A program made the translations under genes and the position numbers. Positions 1 through 10,020 of a DNA stretch of 64,000 nucleotides are shown piece after piece (within the stretch, counting starts at the first letter, position 1; the number at the start of each line of letters is the position of its first letter). Under the pieces are notes generated by a model, which saw only the letters and a program-made list of their open reading frames with translations, ran no database searches and was not told the origin of the DNA. This DNA is from Cordylochernes scorpioides. Lineage: Eukaryota > Arthropoda > Arachnida > Pseudoscorpiones > Chernetidae. The stretch spans positions 57,316,507 through 57,380,506 of the forward strand of contig CP092863.1 in NCBI GenBank assembly GCA_030710605.1, in the 5' to 3' direction.

Positions 1-1286
1 TAGGATTCAAATTTCTAAGAAGCATAACAAACTTTAAGGTTTAACAGGTGTGGAGGCATTTCTGTGGGAGTAAGGCTTTTGAGAAATTCAGTAGGGAATT
101 ATTTTGCTCCTCCACATATTTACACTCCACACTGTCAACACTGAGAAAAAAAACTGATTCATTTTTGGTAAGCAATTTCGGGGGAAAAACTATAGGCATT
201 GGTTAAAAAGTTAAACTTTGGATAGTATACATATAAAGTTGAATCCACGTATATATAAAACTGGAAATGTAGTTTTTAATGAGGTTCTTTAAGTGAATGC
301 CTTTAATAAGTCGTCTCCTCTGCAATATATTTTACAACTATCTTTTCTGATTTATTTTCTCCTCTTTTTTTTTTCATTTTGAATATTTTTATTTAAACAT
401 TTCACCAATGCCTATAGTTTTTCACTTGAAAGGAATTTTTTTTGTATTATTTGTGTTTGCTAATAAACTATATATTTTCAATTATTTTGATTTTTATTAA
501 CTTATTTTTTTCATTGCTCTACACATAAATTTTGTACATTTTTAGTGGCCGCTGATCGCCTCTGTAATACCTTTTTAGGGGCAAAGTTGTATTTAAACAA
601 CAATAAAATATCTAAATTTGAAAATCAAAATGGTCGAATTATCGGAAAAAATCAAATTATCGATAGTGACGAATTAAAGTTTGTTATATGATAGGCCGTA
701 GGTCGGGACATCAAAATATGGTCGAATTATCGTGTGTCGAATTAACGAGGTTATACTGTATATATAAAACTAGAAATGTAGTTTTTAATGAGGTCCTTTT
801 AATAAATATATTCCTTTTATATGTCCTCTTGTCTGCATTATAGTTGTGTTGTTTGCAATTTTATTTTCTGATTTGTTAATTTTTTCATTTTTCCTTTTCA
901 CTTTAAATATATTTATTTAGACCTTTCACCAATTCCTATAATTTCTCACCTCAAAGGGGCTTTTTAATCAATTATTTTTATTTTTGGTCATCTTTTTATT
1001 TATATATATATTTTTTAATTTTCTACATTTTTGCACTGTGTGTCTAATATGTTGTTAATTGTAAGATTTGTTTTAAATGATATGATTTCATTATCATTTT
1101 ATTATAAAATATATAAGATCTGCCCGAATGTATATACTTAGAAAGTATTTTTACATACCCTTATATTTGAAATTATGCTTTTAGAAAATCAGATTATACC
1201 CATTGCAATTTTTAAGTCACTATACTCTTAATGTCTCTGCGGGCCCTTTGGGTAAACCCGGGGCGTTGCCCGGGTCACTCGGCTAG
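1..1286 (+). mobile_element. Helitron, 3' part (5' end outside the window)
   Basis: This is the right-hand portion of a rolling-circle transposon. It ends with a 20-nt hairpin, ACCCGGGGCGTTGCCCGGGT (1256-1275, 7-bp stem), and CTAG at 1283-1286, the classic Helitron 3' signature (hairpin, then CTRR about 10 nt on). Its interior matches the composite at 9.5-12.3 kb: 1-200 resembles 9706-9910, 770-960 resembles 11840-12000, and 545-640 is the reverse complement of sequence near 10130-10240. It has no coding capacity. The base after CTAG is C rather than the usual T, so the junction with the adjacent Tigger fragment may have been altered. Family assignment is firm from the terminus; the 5' end is not visible. 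Confidence 0.8.
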
Positions 1287-1906
1287 CCAATCATATTTTT
1301 AAGACTCTTTAAAATGTTTAGCAACTTCAGTATTAGCTGTGAGTGTTTCACTCTGAATATTCAATCGCATAATTTCATATCTAGAATTGAAACACATAAA
1401 CCAGCCGGTAGTTGCTTTAAAATCAGTATTGCCACCTATTTGCTTGTTCATTTCTAGAGCCTTTTAACAAATCTAAGGGCCACTTATTGGTTGTCCTTGG
1501 CTACGTAACTGCATAAACTATGCGTAAACGGCAACGTCTAAATCCTTCTTTTCTGCCATTTTAATCGCTTTTCTATAAATACTTCTATATTCATTATCAA
1601 GTGCACTAGCATAGTCTGTAATGGCATCACTATTCTTTTTAATGTTCGATATTGTTGCATTTCCAACTCCATATTTCCGAGCTAAGCTCGATCACTAGCA
1701 CCATTATTCAATTCACCGCTATTTTAAGTTTATCAGTAAAACTAAGAACAACACGTTTACGTTTAGAAGACATTGTTGGCAGGATGAAAGGAGCCTACCG
1801 CCAGGTGCCAGCCGAGAAGCCGCTATTTTAACTTTCGGTGTCGGCGGTTTTGGTTTCGGATTAGCTTTCAAATAACCGATGTTTTCAAATAATCAGGGCT
1901 TCACTG
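1287..1906 (-). pseudogene. Tigger/pogo transposase, N-terminal part, broken
   Basis: Read leftward from an ATG near 1771, the sequence encodes a CENP-B/pogo-type N terminus beginning MSSKRKRVVLSFTDKLKIA. After a frameshift come pieces like NATISNIKKNSDAITDYASA and, further left, a second helix-turn-helix-like stretch containing MNKQIGGNTDFKATTGWF. This order (CENP-B N-HTH, then Tc5-type HTH) is that of Tigger/jerky transposases. The terminal inverted repeat lies at about 1850-1906 and reads CAGTGAAGCCCTGATTATTT on the minus strand. The catalytic DDE domain is missing because the copy stops where the Helitron ends at 1286. Several frameshifts and stops are present, so this is dead sequence. 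Confidence 0.75.
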
Positions 1907-2033
1907 TGTGCAGAGCCCACATTATCATAGCGATAGATAAGCCATTACACCTGCTCTAGCAAATTCTAACCAAATCCAACCGAAATACCAAAGTTCAGGG
2001 TTATGGCTTCTCTCATCAGTACAGGAAAGGTGT

Positions 2034-2310
2034 TCATAGAATCCTACGGAAACTGTTATGAATTCTGAAGAATTTTCCAAACGTTTGTTTCAATTAGAGA
2101 AGTGGTAGGGTAGGTTTGAATTTAGAATACATTATAAAGTGCAAAAGAAAATGGTTATGTGAATAAGGAACACAACCAGTGTTTAGGGTCTCATTTGTAG
2201 AGGAACAGAGTACATGGCATCCTGCGTCAACTGTTATGTAATCAGATGAATCTTCTAAAAGGTTGTTTCAGTCAGTGAAGTGGTAGGATCGGCCTGAATT
2301 CTGAATACAT
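2034..2310. repeat. Diverged local duplication (about 180-bp period)
   Basis: The segment near 2034-2135 recurs, diverged, near 2215-2312. Shared words include actgttatg, agaagtggtagg/tgaagtggtagg and gaatacatt. The block that follows (gaataaggaacac) also recurs, near 2440. It looks like an old tandem duplication, possibly inside an unrecognised element. The long minus-strand reading frame across 2268-2600 shows no recognisable motif and is probably fortuitous. Confidence 0.5.
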
Positions 2311-3189
2311 TGTTTCCAGTTCCAAAATAACTTTATTAGGTGCCGTTCAAAAGAGCAATCTAGCTTATGATATTTACGATGTATAATATGTACACGTTCT
2401 TCACATTGAATACATTGTGAAAGTACAAACCAAAATGGTATGTGAATAAGGAACCAGTTCTTATCAATAATGGATGAAATAAATTTAATAGAGTTACCTT
2501 TAAACAATGCATTTTTAATCCATTTTTTAATCTGCGTGTAAAGCACAGACAAGATCAAATAATAGATGGATTGTTTTAATACGTTAAAATTATTATACAT
2601 TAATTTTCTGAAATAGAGACGGATAACCTTTTAAACATATATAATTCTATATTCTGAGTTCATAATAATAATAAAAATCACAGAATATTTCGAGATATAT
2701 CAATTAAAATTTAAAGAAGTGACTTTCATCAAGAAATTGTTGAAGTTGGGCAGAAGATTTAGTGCTCAGCGGGGTGATCAAAAGTTGATTTAACGGAAAG
2801 CTAAGAACAAAAACAATTAACGGAGGTAAGGATTATGTTAGTTCCTCAAAAACAATCAAGCGATAAATAACTTCCAGCTTCAACAAAAATCATTGGTTGA
2901 TAAAATTGAAGCCCTTTTTTCTATAAGAAAAAACAAAACAGACTATTGTGTTAACTGCAAAATTATTTTTCTATTGTTCCTTATAGCAAAATACAAAATT
3001 CTGCTTTTAGAATTCAGAATATCTACTATTTATTTTAGATATACTGCATCATTCAACCTGATGTATATATTTATGATTTAACAAATACGTACATATATAT
3101 ACATATTAAAACATGAAAAAACTATTTTCAAAAAGTCATATAAATTGTTTCGGTTATTCTAAAAATGAACTGTCAGGATATATCAATAT

Positions 3190-3535
3190 ATATATGTCAT
3201 AATATATGCTCTTCCAGGAATGATAAAGTAAATCTACAGTCGACCAGAGAGAGAGAGAGACGTAGAGAGAGAACGCAGCTAAAAGTACGGTCATTTTGGG
3301 ACACCAACGACCACATTCCAGGGGGCGACCGCAGGGCTTTTCTTGGAACCCTCAGAACTATTTTTGGACAGTTGGGGGGTGGCGTGCGACACAAACGGTC
3401 GTTCCGCAGTGACAGCCCTCGCGCTACCTCTCTCTCGCTGGTTACCTGGGTTATTCCTCTACCAACTCGTCGTGTGATTATTTCTCTTTCCCCACCACAT
3501 TATTATCACTATATTGCCATATATATATTTTAATA
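3190..3535 (-). repeat. Dispersed repeat 'GA', copy 1
   Basis: This roughly 330-bp unit is the reverse complement of sequence at 33115-33440 and at 62815-63062. It has relatively GC-rich inner parts, two purine/pyrimidine tracts (GAGA near 3246-3272, CTCT near 3430-3440) and AT-rich ends. The ends are imperfect inverted repeats of the form atatatgt(g)a(c)aatata. The shared tail is catatattatgacatat next to tcctggaagagc. The size and ends suggest a non-autonomous DNA element, though no target duplication could be fixed. Open frames across it are low-complexity and differ between copies, so they are not genes. Confidence 0.6.
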
Positions 3536-3544
3536 TCACCACCT

Positions 3545-3825
3545 GAGATGTTCAGCGCATCAATGCAAATTTGGCCTGAAATACCCATTTTTTTATTTCT
3601 CAGGGAAAAAACTTTGAATCAAATATTCGGTCGTTGAGGTATAGCCTGCATCATGCTGACGAGGGTCAACATCCCAAAACGTGTGGGTGGTTTTATCTTT
3701 TTTTTTAATTTATCAAGTAAACGAATTGGTCGAAATTTATGGAATAAACCAAAATAGATATTCAGCCGCTACGGCCATCTAATAATGCTTCATGTTATCG
3801 GTCAGGATATGCCTATTTTATTTTT
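3545..3825 (+). repeat. Hammerhead-bearing ~350-bp repeat, old copy
   Basis: This is a diverged copy of the family seen intact at 59575-59860. It shows the same order of blocks: cgcatcaatgcaaatttggcc, the hammerhead region (3651-3690), a liver-like ttatcaag block, then ggtcaggatatgcc at the right end. The ribozyme core keeps CTGACGA (3656-3662), stem II GGG/CCC around a CAACA loop, and part of stem III. The GAA after stem II reads AAA and stem I is lost, so it should be inactive. Confidence 0.65.
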
Positions 3826-3924
3826 ACTATTTGATTTTTTCAATCCTAAATATTTTAATAGTTAGGGTTTAGAACATCTTTCCTTTTTGGCACGCAAATT
3901 TATTTACATGTAGCATATACGTAT

Positions 3925-4418
3925 TGTCGCGGCTTGACCCTCCGCGGTTCTTCGGGACGACGCCGCTTCTTCCTTCGTGGATCACCTACCCGGGCTCTCC
4001 CTCTGCAGCTGTACCCTGCAAAGCACCCAAGGACGTCCGAGAACCACCGCTCAAGTGGAACTCTCTCTGGCAGTATCTCTCGGCCTTACCACTGGTGGGG
4101 GGACACGAGAGACTTACCAGAAGAGTAGCAGCAGCAATGTGGCGATTGCAAGAGGAACAACAGCAGGCGGCACGGAGACTTCAAACACTACTCTTTATTG
4201 TCATCTACTACTAAACATTACATTTAAATTGGATAATAAACAACAGGTATTTATATTGCGCTACATCCTAGGGCCAATATAAAAGTGTATTTACAAACAT
4301 TTGCCCCAGGAAGCAGGACCACAGCAGTCGGCGATCCCACACCAGTTTCAGATAGGAAACAGCGAAAGCGCCATCTATTGGCGGAGGTTGTAGTTATTCC
4401 GAGGCCTTATACGTGACA
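3925..4418 (-). repeat. Candidate solo LTR
   Basis: A 494-bp GC-richer block begins TGTCGCGG and ends GTGACA, so both strands start TGTC and end GACA. Read on the minus strand it has a TATA-like box (tataaata, near 4250) and then AATAAA (near 4198), the U3-R order of an LTR. Flanks are gtat and ctat, a 3-of-4 match that is weak support for a target duplication. No second copy lies in the window and no internal retrotransposon sequence is attached. Three overlapping frames open here (up to 101 codons), but none shows a domain. Confidence 0.45.
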
Positions 4419-4429
4419 CTATTATAAAA

Positions 4430-5650
4430 ATAATACTATTTTTGTTTTTGATATATGATATGATATTTATGCATTTCTTGTCGATTAAATGTCAGGTATA
4501 CATTGAATTTGAGGCGGCTACAACGCGCCCTCTGTATTTAAGAACTATGTTGCGAAATATTTCTTTTTTTTTCATAAAAAAAAAAAACAAACACTAGTAT
4601 TACTTGTGAAAAATATCTGGAGAGCCTGTTCTCCCGAAGGTGAACTTTACTTGGGGTTTTTCCTGTTTTAATTACTAGGTGCTTCTCATTTTATACTGAT
4701 GAATTATATTTAATACAAATATATAAATGCTTAAAAAGAGTTGAAAGGTAAAGAAGAAAATTATTATCATATTATACTTTATCAATATGGCTTATTTCTC
4801 TCCTTTAAGCTTTTAAAATATATTATAGCGTTTTCAATAACTATTTGGTCTTGAATACCTTTGTATGGAATTGAAGGAAATAGGATATTCACTCTTTGTG
4901 TCATCGTAAAGCCTGGAACACGCTGATAAAGGCTATCAACCCGAAAAACATTCCGGTTTTTAATAATTCAAGAAAGTAAAATATCGGCCAACGCTTTCTG
5001 TGATATCCAAAATGAACATAGAGTTTATATATATTTTATAACATACTGTTTTAATAACAACAAATGCCTTTTTATTAATGACATAATTTATATATTGATG
5101 ACATGCTCTCTGATTTCTTTTAACGAAATAAAATGAGAAATATATCCCAACAATCGTGCAAGAACAATTGGCGGTCATAAAACCGAACAATTTCGTATAA
5201 AAATCTAATTCTTCTCAATATAAAAAGTAAAAAACCCAAATTATCATTATGTATACACGCAACGTTTAAAGAGTAAATATTTAATCAATTTTATATTATT
5301 ACATTAATTAAATTATAAGAGATAGGGAAGATAATTTTTTTTTAAATTTAAACAAAATAATGGTTCAAACAGCATATTATTTTGTATTACCAATTGGTGT
5401 AATTAACAGTAGTAAAAAATAGTTAAGAATTTTCAAAAATAAATTCACATTCAATTATTATAATGATGTTTATTAAGTGAATTTAGAAAAATAGAATTAC
5501 TCTGTGTTTTTGTTTCTCAGAGAGAGAGAATATAAAATAATTAATTAAATAGAATTAGACACATGGAAGAAAACGATTGTGTGGAATTAGATAATTGGAT
5601 TACTACACTCACTCATGAAGTGTTTTTAATTAGAAAAAGAAAAATAATTT
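4430..5650. other. AT-rich spacer, nothing recognised
   Basis: Both strands contain only short, low-complexity frames. A short GAGA tract lies at 5520-5528. I see no domain, terminal repeat or clear duplication. Confidence 0.5.
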
Positions 5651-5850
5651 AATGGAACATAATTAGTGATATATTTCTCTGCGAATGGCGTTAAAAATAA
5701 AAAATACACCAGAAGAAAGTCAGTGGTTGTTTATGGCTCCCCACCAAGACTGTATAGAGCCTGTGTTGTTGATACCGTCACTTACATTTATTTGGACTTC
5801 GGTATCAATGGGTCAAATGATGGTAACTTAATATTAATTCATATTGTCTA

Positions 5851-6125
5851 TTTGAATAATTGGCGAAACGGCGAGAAGGAGAGTTCCCGATAGATGAGCC
5901 AGGCCCTCTCACTATTTTATCATCGCTGCAAGTACAGCAGTAGGTAGTTTTATTTGAAAAGAAAAATAAGAAATATTAATAATTTTATCTCGGATATAAG
6001 ATTTTGTATTTTTCTTTTCAAATGAAGCTAAATTCTGCTGTACTTGCAGCGATGAAAAAAAAAGTGAGAGGGCTTGGCTCATCAATAGGGAACCCTTCTT
6101 CTCACCGTTTTGCCAATTACTCAAA
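5851..6125. mobile_element. Palindromic MITE, 275 bp
   Basis: Two arms of about 118 bp form a long imperfect inverted repeat (5851-5969 and 6007-6125) with a spacer of about 38 bp. The outer ends read TTTGAATAATTGGC and GCCAATTACTCAAA, and inside them gatgagccaggccctctcac pairs with gtgagagggcttggctcatc. It has no coding capacity. Parts of the arm recur as single copies near 20615-20700, 22663-22745, 27840-27900, 32470-32550 and 56462-56490. This is therefore a dispersed family and this is its best palindromic copy. Confidence 0.75.
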
Positions 6126-6234
6126 GTCCACCGAGCTCTAATTGGTTACTTTTATTCCTCTTCCAATTTCTGTGCCTACCTCTACTGAGGGTGGGCCTCA
6201 TGGTCTCTCCTTATCTCCCTCTTTCAATGCTTAC
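6126..6234 (-). pseudogene. Non-LTR retrotransposon 3' flank (left piece)
   Basis: This segment abuts the left CTTAC target duplication of the LTR retrotransposon. The matching right flank at 16498 onward encodes, on the minus strand, the end of a non-LTR reverse transcriptase. Read leftward from 6234 this should therefore be the C-terminal tail or 3' UTR of the same interrupted element. No domain is recognisable in the piece itself; the call rests on continuity across the insertion. Confidence 0.45.
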
Positions 6235-6443
6235 TGTGATGTATTGGCGAATTAATTTAATATTTGTTTTTATTTATTTGTTGTCACAGAGTTGATGATG
6301 ATAATTGTGTATATATGCATATATATAGTGTTTGTGTTTTTAGCAGTTGATTATTTTCCTAATATGGAATTGTTTTAACTTTGTTTGTTTCTTGGCATTA
6401 AAAATATATTCTATTTTCAAGTCTTATCTGTGGAAACATTGCA
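6235..6443 (+). repeat. 5' LTR, 209 bp
   Basis: It begins TGTGATGTATTGG and ends GGAAACATTGCA, with canonical TG...CA termini. It matches 16284-16492 except for one C/T difference near 6350. A gcattaaaaatat stretch near 6395 could hold the A-rich promoter or processing signals; no strong TATA or AATAAA is obvious. Confidence 0.95.
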
Positions 6444-6444
6444 T

Positions 6445-6462
6445 TGGCGACGAGGTTTAAGA
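6445..6462 (+). promoter_or_regulatory. Primer-binding site
   Basis: TGGCGACGAGGTTTAAG starts one base after the 5' LTR. TGG at this spot is complementary to a tRNA 3' CCA end, as expected for minus-strand priming in Ty3/gypsy elements. I cannot name the tRNA with confidence. Confidence 0.7.
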
Positions 6463-7171
6463 GTAAGTACCCAAGCGATGGTATAGGGTAATATGAATAA
6501 TCTATATAGATAATACCGTAACAGAGTTTTCCATTGTAAAGTCCTGAGCTATCTCCTCCGAAGATTCTGAACTACACATAACAATCTATATACCAAAATT
6601 TTCGTTATTTTTTTCTTCGTATGATAGGCCTGTTTTTATTTTCCTAATGTTAACAGTTATTTTTTTTTTTAATTTAATCTATTTTACAATCGTAGATTTT
6701 TTGCATTTATCATCATCAATTCATTTGTTTTGAAATGCGTAAAAATGTGTTTTGAAATAATATATATTTCTGATTCATTTGATTATGTAAGTACTTTGTT
6801 ATAGTTTTTCATTTAAATATATAAATTTTTCGAATTGTAGATTGAATTATTACTTTTATTCTATAATAATTATCTTTTATAAGTGTTTGTTATAGTTTTT
6901 CATTTGAATTTAGCACAATTTTTTAATCTGGTTATCTTTTTTGGCATCTTTTCATCTCTCTTTGGCATCTTTTTTTTTCTCATTAATAAGACCTAATCCA
7001 AATAATTTAATAGTGTGTGACGTTTCAGCAACAGCATCAGACAGAAGAATAAATGAACTAAAGAATAAAATCTCATTTTTTCTTTTGTCTGATGATGGTG
7101 GCATTTGGATTAGGTCTTATTTTTTTTTATTAATTTGATATAGTTTTTCATTTAAATTTAGCTCCATTTTT

Positions 7172-8760
7172 GTGTCTTATTTCTTCTTTATATTAAAACT
7201 TAGAATTAAGCTTTGCTTTTTTATATTCATGTTTATTACACATTTAGCAATACCTTTTCTTTATATTTGCTCTTATTTACTCATTTTTTTACTCTTTCAC
7301 AATCAGATTTTGAAAATGGCTAAATGGCTTCACTTCTCCCTATTTGCTTTTTGTAGCTTTTCTTATAAAAAAATATTAGAACTTAGAATTAAGCTTTGCT
7401 TTTTTATATACATGTTTGTTACACATTTAGCAATATATATACCAAAATATTTTTTTGAATACTTACCTCTTTTAGTGAATTTTTGTCAGGGGGGCTGCAA
7501 AAGTGCCGTACTTGTGCAGTATTTTGATGCTTTTCCTGTGAAAAGGATAATGAAATTTAAAATTAAGCTTTGCTTTTTTATATACATGTTATTTACACAT
7601 TTAGCAATATATACACAGAAATATTTTTGGAATATTTAACTTTTTTGGTGAATTTTTGTCAGGGAAGCTATGGACTGCCGTAATCATGCATTATGTTGAT
7701 GTTCTTCTCATAAAAAAAATATTTGGGTTTGGAATTGGGCTTTGCTTTTTTGTATACATGTTTTTTACATATTTAGCAATTTACACACAGAAAAATTTTG
7801 GAATATTTAACTTTCTTGGTGAATTTTTGTCAGGGAAGCTATGGACTGCCGTAATCATGCAGCTGCAAAAGTGCCGTACTTATGCAGTATTTTGATGCTT
7901 TTCCTGTGAAAAGGATAATGAAATTTAAAATTAAGCTTTGCTTTTTTATATACATGTTATTTACACATTTAGCAATATATACACAGAAATATTTTTGGAA
8001 TATTCAACTTTTTTGGTGATTTTTTGTCAGGGAAGCTATGGACTGCCGTAATCATGCATTATGTTGATGTTCTTCTCATAAAAAAAATATTTGGGTTTGG
8101 AATTGGGCTTTGCTTTTTTGTATACATGTTTTTTACATATTTAGCAATTTACACACAGAAAAATTTGGAATATTTAACTTTCTTGGTGAATTTTTGTCAG
8201 GGAAGCTATGGACTGCCGTAATCATGCGGCTGCAAAAGTGCCGTACTTATGCAGTATTTTGATGCTTTTCCTGTGAAAAGGATAATGAAATTTAAAATTA
8301 AGCTTTGCTTTTTTATATACATGTTATTTACACATTTAGCAATATATACACAGAAATATTTTTGGAATATTTAACTTTTTTGGTGAATTTTTGTCAGGGA
8401 AGCTATGAACTGCCGTAATCATGCATTATGTTGATGTTCTTCTCATAAAAAAAATATTTGGGTTTGGAATTGGGCTTTGCTTTTTGTATACATGTTTTTT
8501 ACATATTTAGCAAATTACACACAGAAAAATTTTGGAATATTTAACTTTCTTGGTGAATTTTTGTCAGGGAAGCTATGGACTGCCGTAATCATGCAATATG
8601 TTGATGTTCTTCTCATAAAAAAAATATTTGGGTTTAGATTTGGGCTTTGCTTTTTTATATACATATTATTTGCACTTTTTTTTTTTTCATCAATTGTTTC
8701 CTCACATGCTTGGAATTTTCTTTTTATGCCTGTCCTGGCTTTCAGTTTTTAGTTTTCCTC
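7172..8760 (+). repeat. Satellite-like array, ~175-195-bp monomers in pairs
   Basis: Monomers sharing attaagctttgctttttta, catgttntttacanatttagcaat and ggtgaatttttgtcaggg start near 7208, 7391, 7564, 7738, 7933, 8107, 8302, 8475 and 8645. From 7555 onward two monomer types alternate, giving a higher-order period of 363-369 bp (gaaatttaaaattaagc at 7555, 7918, 8287). Reading frames of 65-155 codons with repeated LCFF.YM.FT.LAIY blocks are by-products of the repeat, not genes. Copies within the pair classes are nearly identical, implying recent amplification. Confidence 0.85.
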
Positions 8761-8785
8761 TGCTTGGTTCTTATTTTACCTTTTT

Positions 8786-8895
8786 TTTTTCAGCGTCTTC
8801 TGTCATGCCTCGAAAAGGCCGTGGAAGACTCACTCCCCTAACAGCTAGGCGTGCTAATATGACTCACCGCAGACACAAAACCCCAATTGCTATTT
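8786..8895 (+). pseudogene. Helitron ORF start (N-terminal exon fragment)
   Basis: After a long pyrimidine tract and CAG (8770-8793), an ATG at 8805 opens a basic peptide starting MPRKGRGRLTPLTARRAN and continuing MTHRRHKTPI. It then fades into low-complexity sequence. A short, very basic start rich in R, K and A is typical of the first residues of Helitron Rep-helicase proteins, and the location inside a Helitron fits. Only about 30 codons remain and no Rep HUH motif follows. The call is from context and composition and could be wrong. Confidence 0.4.
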
Positions 8896-9010
8896 CTCTT
8901 GTTTACTTTTTTACCAATGCCTATAATTTTTCACCTGAAAGATTTTTTATTTTGTTTGTTATTCAATAAATTATTATCACTTATTTTTGGTCTTCTTTTT
9001 ACTTACTTAT

Positions 9011-9136
9011 TTTACTGGGGGTTGGTGGAAGGATGGTCTAAGCCGTTGGTTTTCAACCGCTACGACCCGGGTTCGATTCCCGCATTGGGCACTTTTTTCT
9101 GAAAAATTAAAAAAAAAATGCTCCAATGGCTTCCGA
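9011..9136 (+). repeat. tRNA-Glu-derived SINE head, truncated
   Basis: A tRNA-like block runs from about 9017 to 9092. It has an A-box-like atggtctaag, an anticodon-arm region ttggttttcaacc resembling tRNA-Glu(TTC), and a perfect B box GGTTCGATTCC (9070-9080). The 3' end reads GGGCAC rather than a processed CCA, and the acceptor stem is poor, so it is not a working tRNA. The tail tgctccaatggc matches the body of the longer copy at 31612. The SINE is cut off at 9136, where satellite sequence resumes. Confidence 0.75.
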
Positions 9137-9515
9137 AATGAAATTTAAAATTAAGCTTTGCTTTTTTATATACATGTTATTTACACATTTAGCAATATAT
9201 ACACAGAAATATTTTTGTAATATTTAACTTTTTTGGTGAATTTTTGTCAGGGAAGCTATGGACTGCCGTAATCATGCATTATGTTGATGTTCTTCTCATA
9301 AAAAAAATATTTGGGTTTGGAATTGGGCTTTGCTTTTTTGTATACATGTTTTTTACATATTTAGCAATTTACACAGAAATATTTTGGAATATTTAACTTT
9401 CTTGGTGAATTTTTGTCAGGGAAGCTATGGACTGCCGTAATCATGCAATATGTTGATGTTCTTCTCATAAAAAAAAATATTTGGGTTTAGAATTGGGCTT
9501 TGCTTTTTTATATAC
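9137..9515 (+). repeat. Satellite array, second block
   Basis: Two more monomers of the 7.2-8.7-kb array (aagctttgc motifs near 9150, 9325 and 9498) resume immediately after the SINE. The reading direction is the same, so the 8.76-9.14-kb segment was inserted into, or copied between, repeats of one array. Confidence 0.8.
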
Positions 9516-9521
9516 CTATAA

Positions 9522-9910
9522 ATAGCCGAGGGACCCGGGCAACGACCCAGGTTTACCCGAAGGACCCACAGGTGAGAAACTATAGAAGAAAAATTTTAAC
9601 AAATCAGAAAATGAAAGTGCAGACAACAGAACTACACTACTTTAAGGACATGAGAGCACATGCACAGTATCACCACACGTGTACCATTTTCAAAGACCCT
9701 GCTTAGGATTAAAACTTCTCAGAAGCATAACAATAGCACCAACCTAGAGTTTAACTGGTGTGGATGCATTCCTCTGGGAGTAAGACTATTGAGAAATTCA
9801 GTAGGGAGTTATTTTGCTTCTCCGCATTCTAACACTCCAACTGTTAACACTGAGGAAACACTGACTCATGTTTGGTAAGCAATTTCAGGGAAGAAACTAT
9901 AGACATTGGA
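9522..9910 (-). mobile_element. Inverted Helitron 3' end inside the composite
   Basis: Read on the minus strand this ends with a hairpin (9533-9552, imperfect) and CTAT, followed by T: a decayed version of the CTAG terminus. Its first 190 bp are an inverted copy of 12050-12285, including blocks such as catgagagcacatgcac and gaccctgcttaggat. Thus 9522 and 12285 are two Helitron 3' ends facing outward, and the segment between them has long inverted subterminal arms. Sequence 9706-9910 also matches 1-200 in direct orientation. Confidence 0.75.
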
Positions 9911-10020
9911 TTAAATAAATTATTAAATAAATTGCATTAAATAAAAATTATCAGATTTAAATAAATATTATTATAGTGAAAAAAAAAGAAAAAAATTAAC
10001 AAATTAGAAAATAAAATTCC

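Noticed and set aside
3165..3533. 122-codon frame with RERERRRERT
   Set aside because: It comes from the GAGA tract of a dispersed repeat and is not kept in the other copies.
3924..4282. Three overlapping plus-strand frames of 64-101 codons
   Set aside because: They lie in a GC-rich LTR-like block, overlap in all three frames and show no domain.
7172..8969. Series of open frames up to 155 codons with repeated LCFF.YM blocks
   Set aside because: They follow the satellite monomer and change with it; they are repeat by-products, not proteins.
9017..9092. Functional tRNA gene
   Set aside because: The acceptor stem does not pair well, the block is followed by a SINE body, and a second SINE copy exists.
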